64,000 bases of DNA from Niabella pedocola (lineage in GTDB: Bacteria > Bacteroidota > Bacteroidia > Chitinophagales > Chitinophagaceae), in contig NZ_JAJNEC010000004.1 of NCBI RefSeq assembly GCF_021044425.1, positions 62,001 to 126,000 of the forward strand, read 5' to 3'. Shown here piece after piece: positions 62,688-64,000 of the stretch (its first letter is position 1; each line of letters opens with the position of its first letter). The notes beneath the pieces are model-generated. The model saw nothing but the letters and a program-made list of their open reading frames with translations, was not told the DNA's origin and did no database searches. The position numbers and the translations under genes are program-made.

Positions 62688-63677
62688 ATGGCAAGGAGTA
62701 TAGCTTTCAGAGAAGCCCTCAGAGAGGCAATGACCGAAGAAATGAGAAGAGATGACCGCGTGTTTCTGATGGGTGAGGAAGTAGCCGAATATAATGGTGC
62801 TTACAAAGTAAGCCAGGGAATGCTGGCCGAATTTGGTGAAAAAAGGGTTATTGATACCCCTATTTCTGAGTTGGGCTTTGCAGCAGTTGGTGTTGGTGCC
62901 GCGCAAAACGGCCTCCGACCGATTGTGGAATTCATGACCTGGAACTTTGCCGTTCTGGCCCTGGATCAAATTTTAAATACCGCTTCTAAAATGCTGGCAA
63001 TGAGCGGTGGACAAATTTCATGTCCAATTGTTTTCCGTGGCGGAAACGGTTCTGCCGGACAATTGGGTGCTCAGCATTCTACGGCATTTGAAGCACTTTA
63101 TGCCAATATTCCCGGGCTCAAAGTGGTATCGCCAAGCACGCCTTATGATGCCAAAGGGCTTTTGAAACAGGCTATCCGGTACGAAGAAGACCCGGTAATG
63201 TTTATGGAAAGCGAAGTAATGTACGGCGATAAAATGGAAGTGCCGGAAGAAGAATATTATATTGAACTGGGCAAGGCCGATGTAAAAAAAGCCGGAACCG
63301 ATGTAACCATTATTTCTTTTAATAAAATGATGAAGGTGGCGCTGGGTGCTGCCGCCGAGCTGGAAAAAGAAGGGATCAGTGCCGAGGTGATCGACCTGAG
63401 AACCATCCGCCCGCTGGATATGGATACCATCCTGGCCAGCGTGCGCAAAACTAACCGCCTGGTAATTGTGGAAGAGCAATGGCCTTTTGCTTCTGTTTCC
63501 TCCGAAATCTCTTACCGGGTTCAGAAAGATGCATTCGACTACCTGGATGCGCCCATACGCCGGATCACCGCGGCTGACGCTCCCCTGCATTATGCACCCA
63601 ACCTTGTAGCTGCTGCATTGCCGGATGTTCCCCGTACGGTAAAGCTGGTTAAAGAAGTAATGTATACGAAGAAATAA
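62688..63677 (+). CDS. pdhB: Pyruvate dehydrogenase E1 component, beta subunit
   Basis: 329 residues. Works with E1 alpha in pyruvate decarboxylation and acetyl transfer. Seen: FREALREAMTEEMRRDDRVFLMGEEVAEYNGAYKVS, ISELGFAAVGVGAAQNGLRPIVEFMT, and GGNGSAGQLGAQHSTAFEALYANIPGLKVVSPSTPYDAKGLLKQAIR, the beta-subunit signatures. The C-terminal domain starts at about 205. It has its own promoter-like element and is unlinked from pdhA (22.4-23.4 kb). A response-regulator gene follows 73 bp downstream. Confidence 0.97.
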   Translation: MARSIAFREALREAMTEEMRRDDRVFLMGEEVAEYNGAYKVSQGMLAEFGEKRVIDTPISELGFAAVGVGAAQNGLRPIVEFMTWNFAVLALDQILNTASKMLAMSGGQISCPIVFRGGNGSAGQLGAQHSTAFEALYANIPGLKVVSPSTPYDAKGLLKQAIRYEEDPVMFMESEVMYGDKMEVPEEEYYIELGKADVKKAGTDVTIISFNKMMKVALGAAAELEKEGISAEVIDLRTIRPLDMDTILASVRKTNRLVIVEEQWPFASVSSEISYRVQKDAFDYLDAPIRRITAADAPLHYAPNLVAAALPDVPRTVKLVKEVMYTKK

Positions 63678-63750
63678 CCCGTTGATCGGGTGTCGCTGGA
63701 ATGCTGATCCCGGATATTGTGTATCCTGATTATTTATATAAAAAGATCCT

Positions 63751-64000
63751 GTGCCAAAAAATAAAAACAACGATAATCAACACGAGATTCTGATCATAGA
63801 CGACGAAGCATCCATAAGAAAAACGCTGTCGGAGATCCTTTCTTTTGAAGGGTACAAGATTTCTGAAGCTACCGACGGCGAGGAAGGATTGAAGTTATTT
63901 TCAGAAAAAACATTTAATGCCGTACTGTGCGACATTAAGATGCCCAAGATGGATGGCCTGGAATTCCTTGAAAAGGCGGCCGTCCTTGCACCTGATGTTC
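63751..64000 (+). CDS. Response regulator receiver domain (incomplete at the window edge)
   Basis: The first 83 codons from GTG 63751 encode a receiver domain: EILIIDDEASIRKTLSEILSFEGYKISEATDGEEG with the acidic pair, the phosphoacceptor Asp in VLCDIKMPKMDG, then LEFLEKAAVLAPDV. This is the REC fold; a sigma-54 activator (AAA+ plus DNA-binding domain) is the usual continuation for such a start in this group, but the sequence ends here. The start codon GTG is in a weak leader; the upstream in-frame region offers no better start. Confidence 0.85.
   Translation, partial: MPKNKNNDNQHEILIIDDEASIRKTLSEILSFEGYKISEATDGEEGLKLFSEKTFNAVLCDIKMPKMDGLEFLEKAAVLAPDV

Noticed and set aside
1..64000. tRNA genes, CRISPR arrays, prophage or toxin-antitoxin modules
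   Set aside because: I looked for T-loop GGTTCRA patterns, regular short repeats with unique spacers, and phage or transposase genes in all gaps and saw none. A covariance search (tRNAscan) would settle the tRNA question.

Overview
The window reads as a chromosomal segment of a Bacteroidota bacterium, most likely Chitinophagaceae. The evidence is the gene content (DUF3822 overlapping rsmD, DUF1599 next to a BT_3928-type protein, BlaI with M56-TonB fusions, a long biopterin-dependent hydroxylase), the short A-rich leaders, and promoters of the Bacteroidota type (TAnnTTTG about 20 bp after TTG). Codon use and gene style look uniform. I see no prophage, integrative element, CRISPR array, transposase or tRNA. 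The genus cannot be fixed by reading alone.

Layout. 0-6 kb: a Sir2 deacylase, a MITE-like inverted-repeat element, a VWA lipoprotein, two secreted or lipid-anchored proteins, a flavin reductase and a frameshifted GxxExxY gene. 6-15 kb: a phenylalanine/tyrosine degradation cluster made of fumarylacetoacetase, an aminotransferase, 4-hydroxyphenylpyruvate dioxygenase, homogentisate dioxygenase, a DinB-like protein and an aromatic amino acid hydroxylase. It is interrupted by a 0.76-kb higher-order tandem repeat array and a 30-codon remnant that looks like a histidine kinase N-terminus. 15-20 kb: an EVE-domain protein, a FAD oxidoreductase whose start codon seems to be ATA, DUF72, a lipoprotein and TrpB2. 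20-23.4 kb: a compact minus-strand operon pdhA-TPR-ribH-lipoprotein-lutA. 23.6-27 kb: recF, a membrane acyltransferase-like protein, a repeat cluster and a DUF721/DciA-like protein.

27-36 kb: an orphan DppB-type permease with BT_3928 and DUF1599 genes, folP, thioredoxin, two tandem FKBP lipoproteins with an NrnA-like DHH phosphoesterase, and ndk. 36-41 kb: trhO, then a BlaI repressor with two successive M56 peptidase-TonB-C sensors behind a twin dyad operator. 41-48 kb: penicillin acylase, a small RHH protein with an SPFH protein, an SGNH hydrolase with a phytase-like esterase, and the RNase P RNA gene. 48-64 kb: Smr protein, amino acid permease, polyprenyl synthase, RNase R, lpxK, 5-formyl-THF cyclo-ligase, rsmD, DUF3822, NamZ, thiolase, a YpdA-type reductase, pdhB and the start of a response regulator that runs off the window.

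How the parts work together. The aromatic cluster takes Phe through Tyr, hydroxyphenylpyruvate and homogentisate to fumarate and acetoacetate, although no maleylacetoacetate isomerase is visible. The thiolase at 59.9 kb could use the acetoacetyl-CoA. PDH E1 alpha and E1 beta lie about 40 kb apart. I found no clear undescribed defence or biosynthetic system. The strongest candidates for follow-up are the BlaI/double-M56 cassette with its twin operator, the higher-order repeat array, the ATA start, the frameshifted GxxExxY gene and the MITE-like element.
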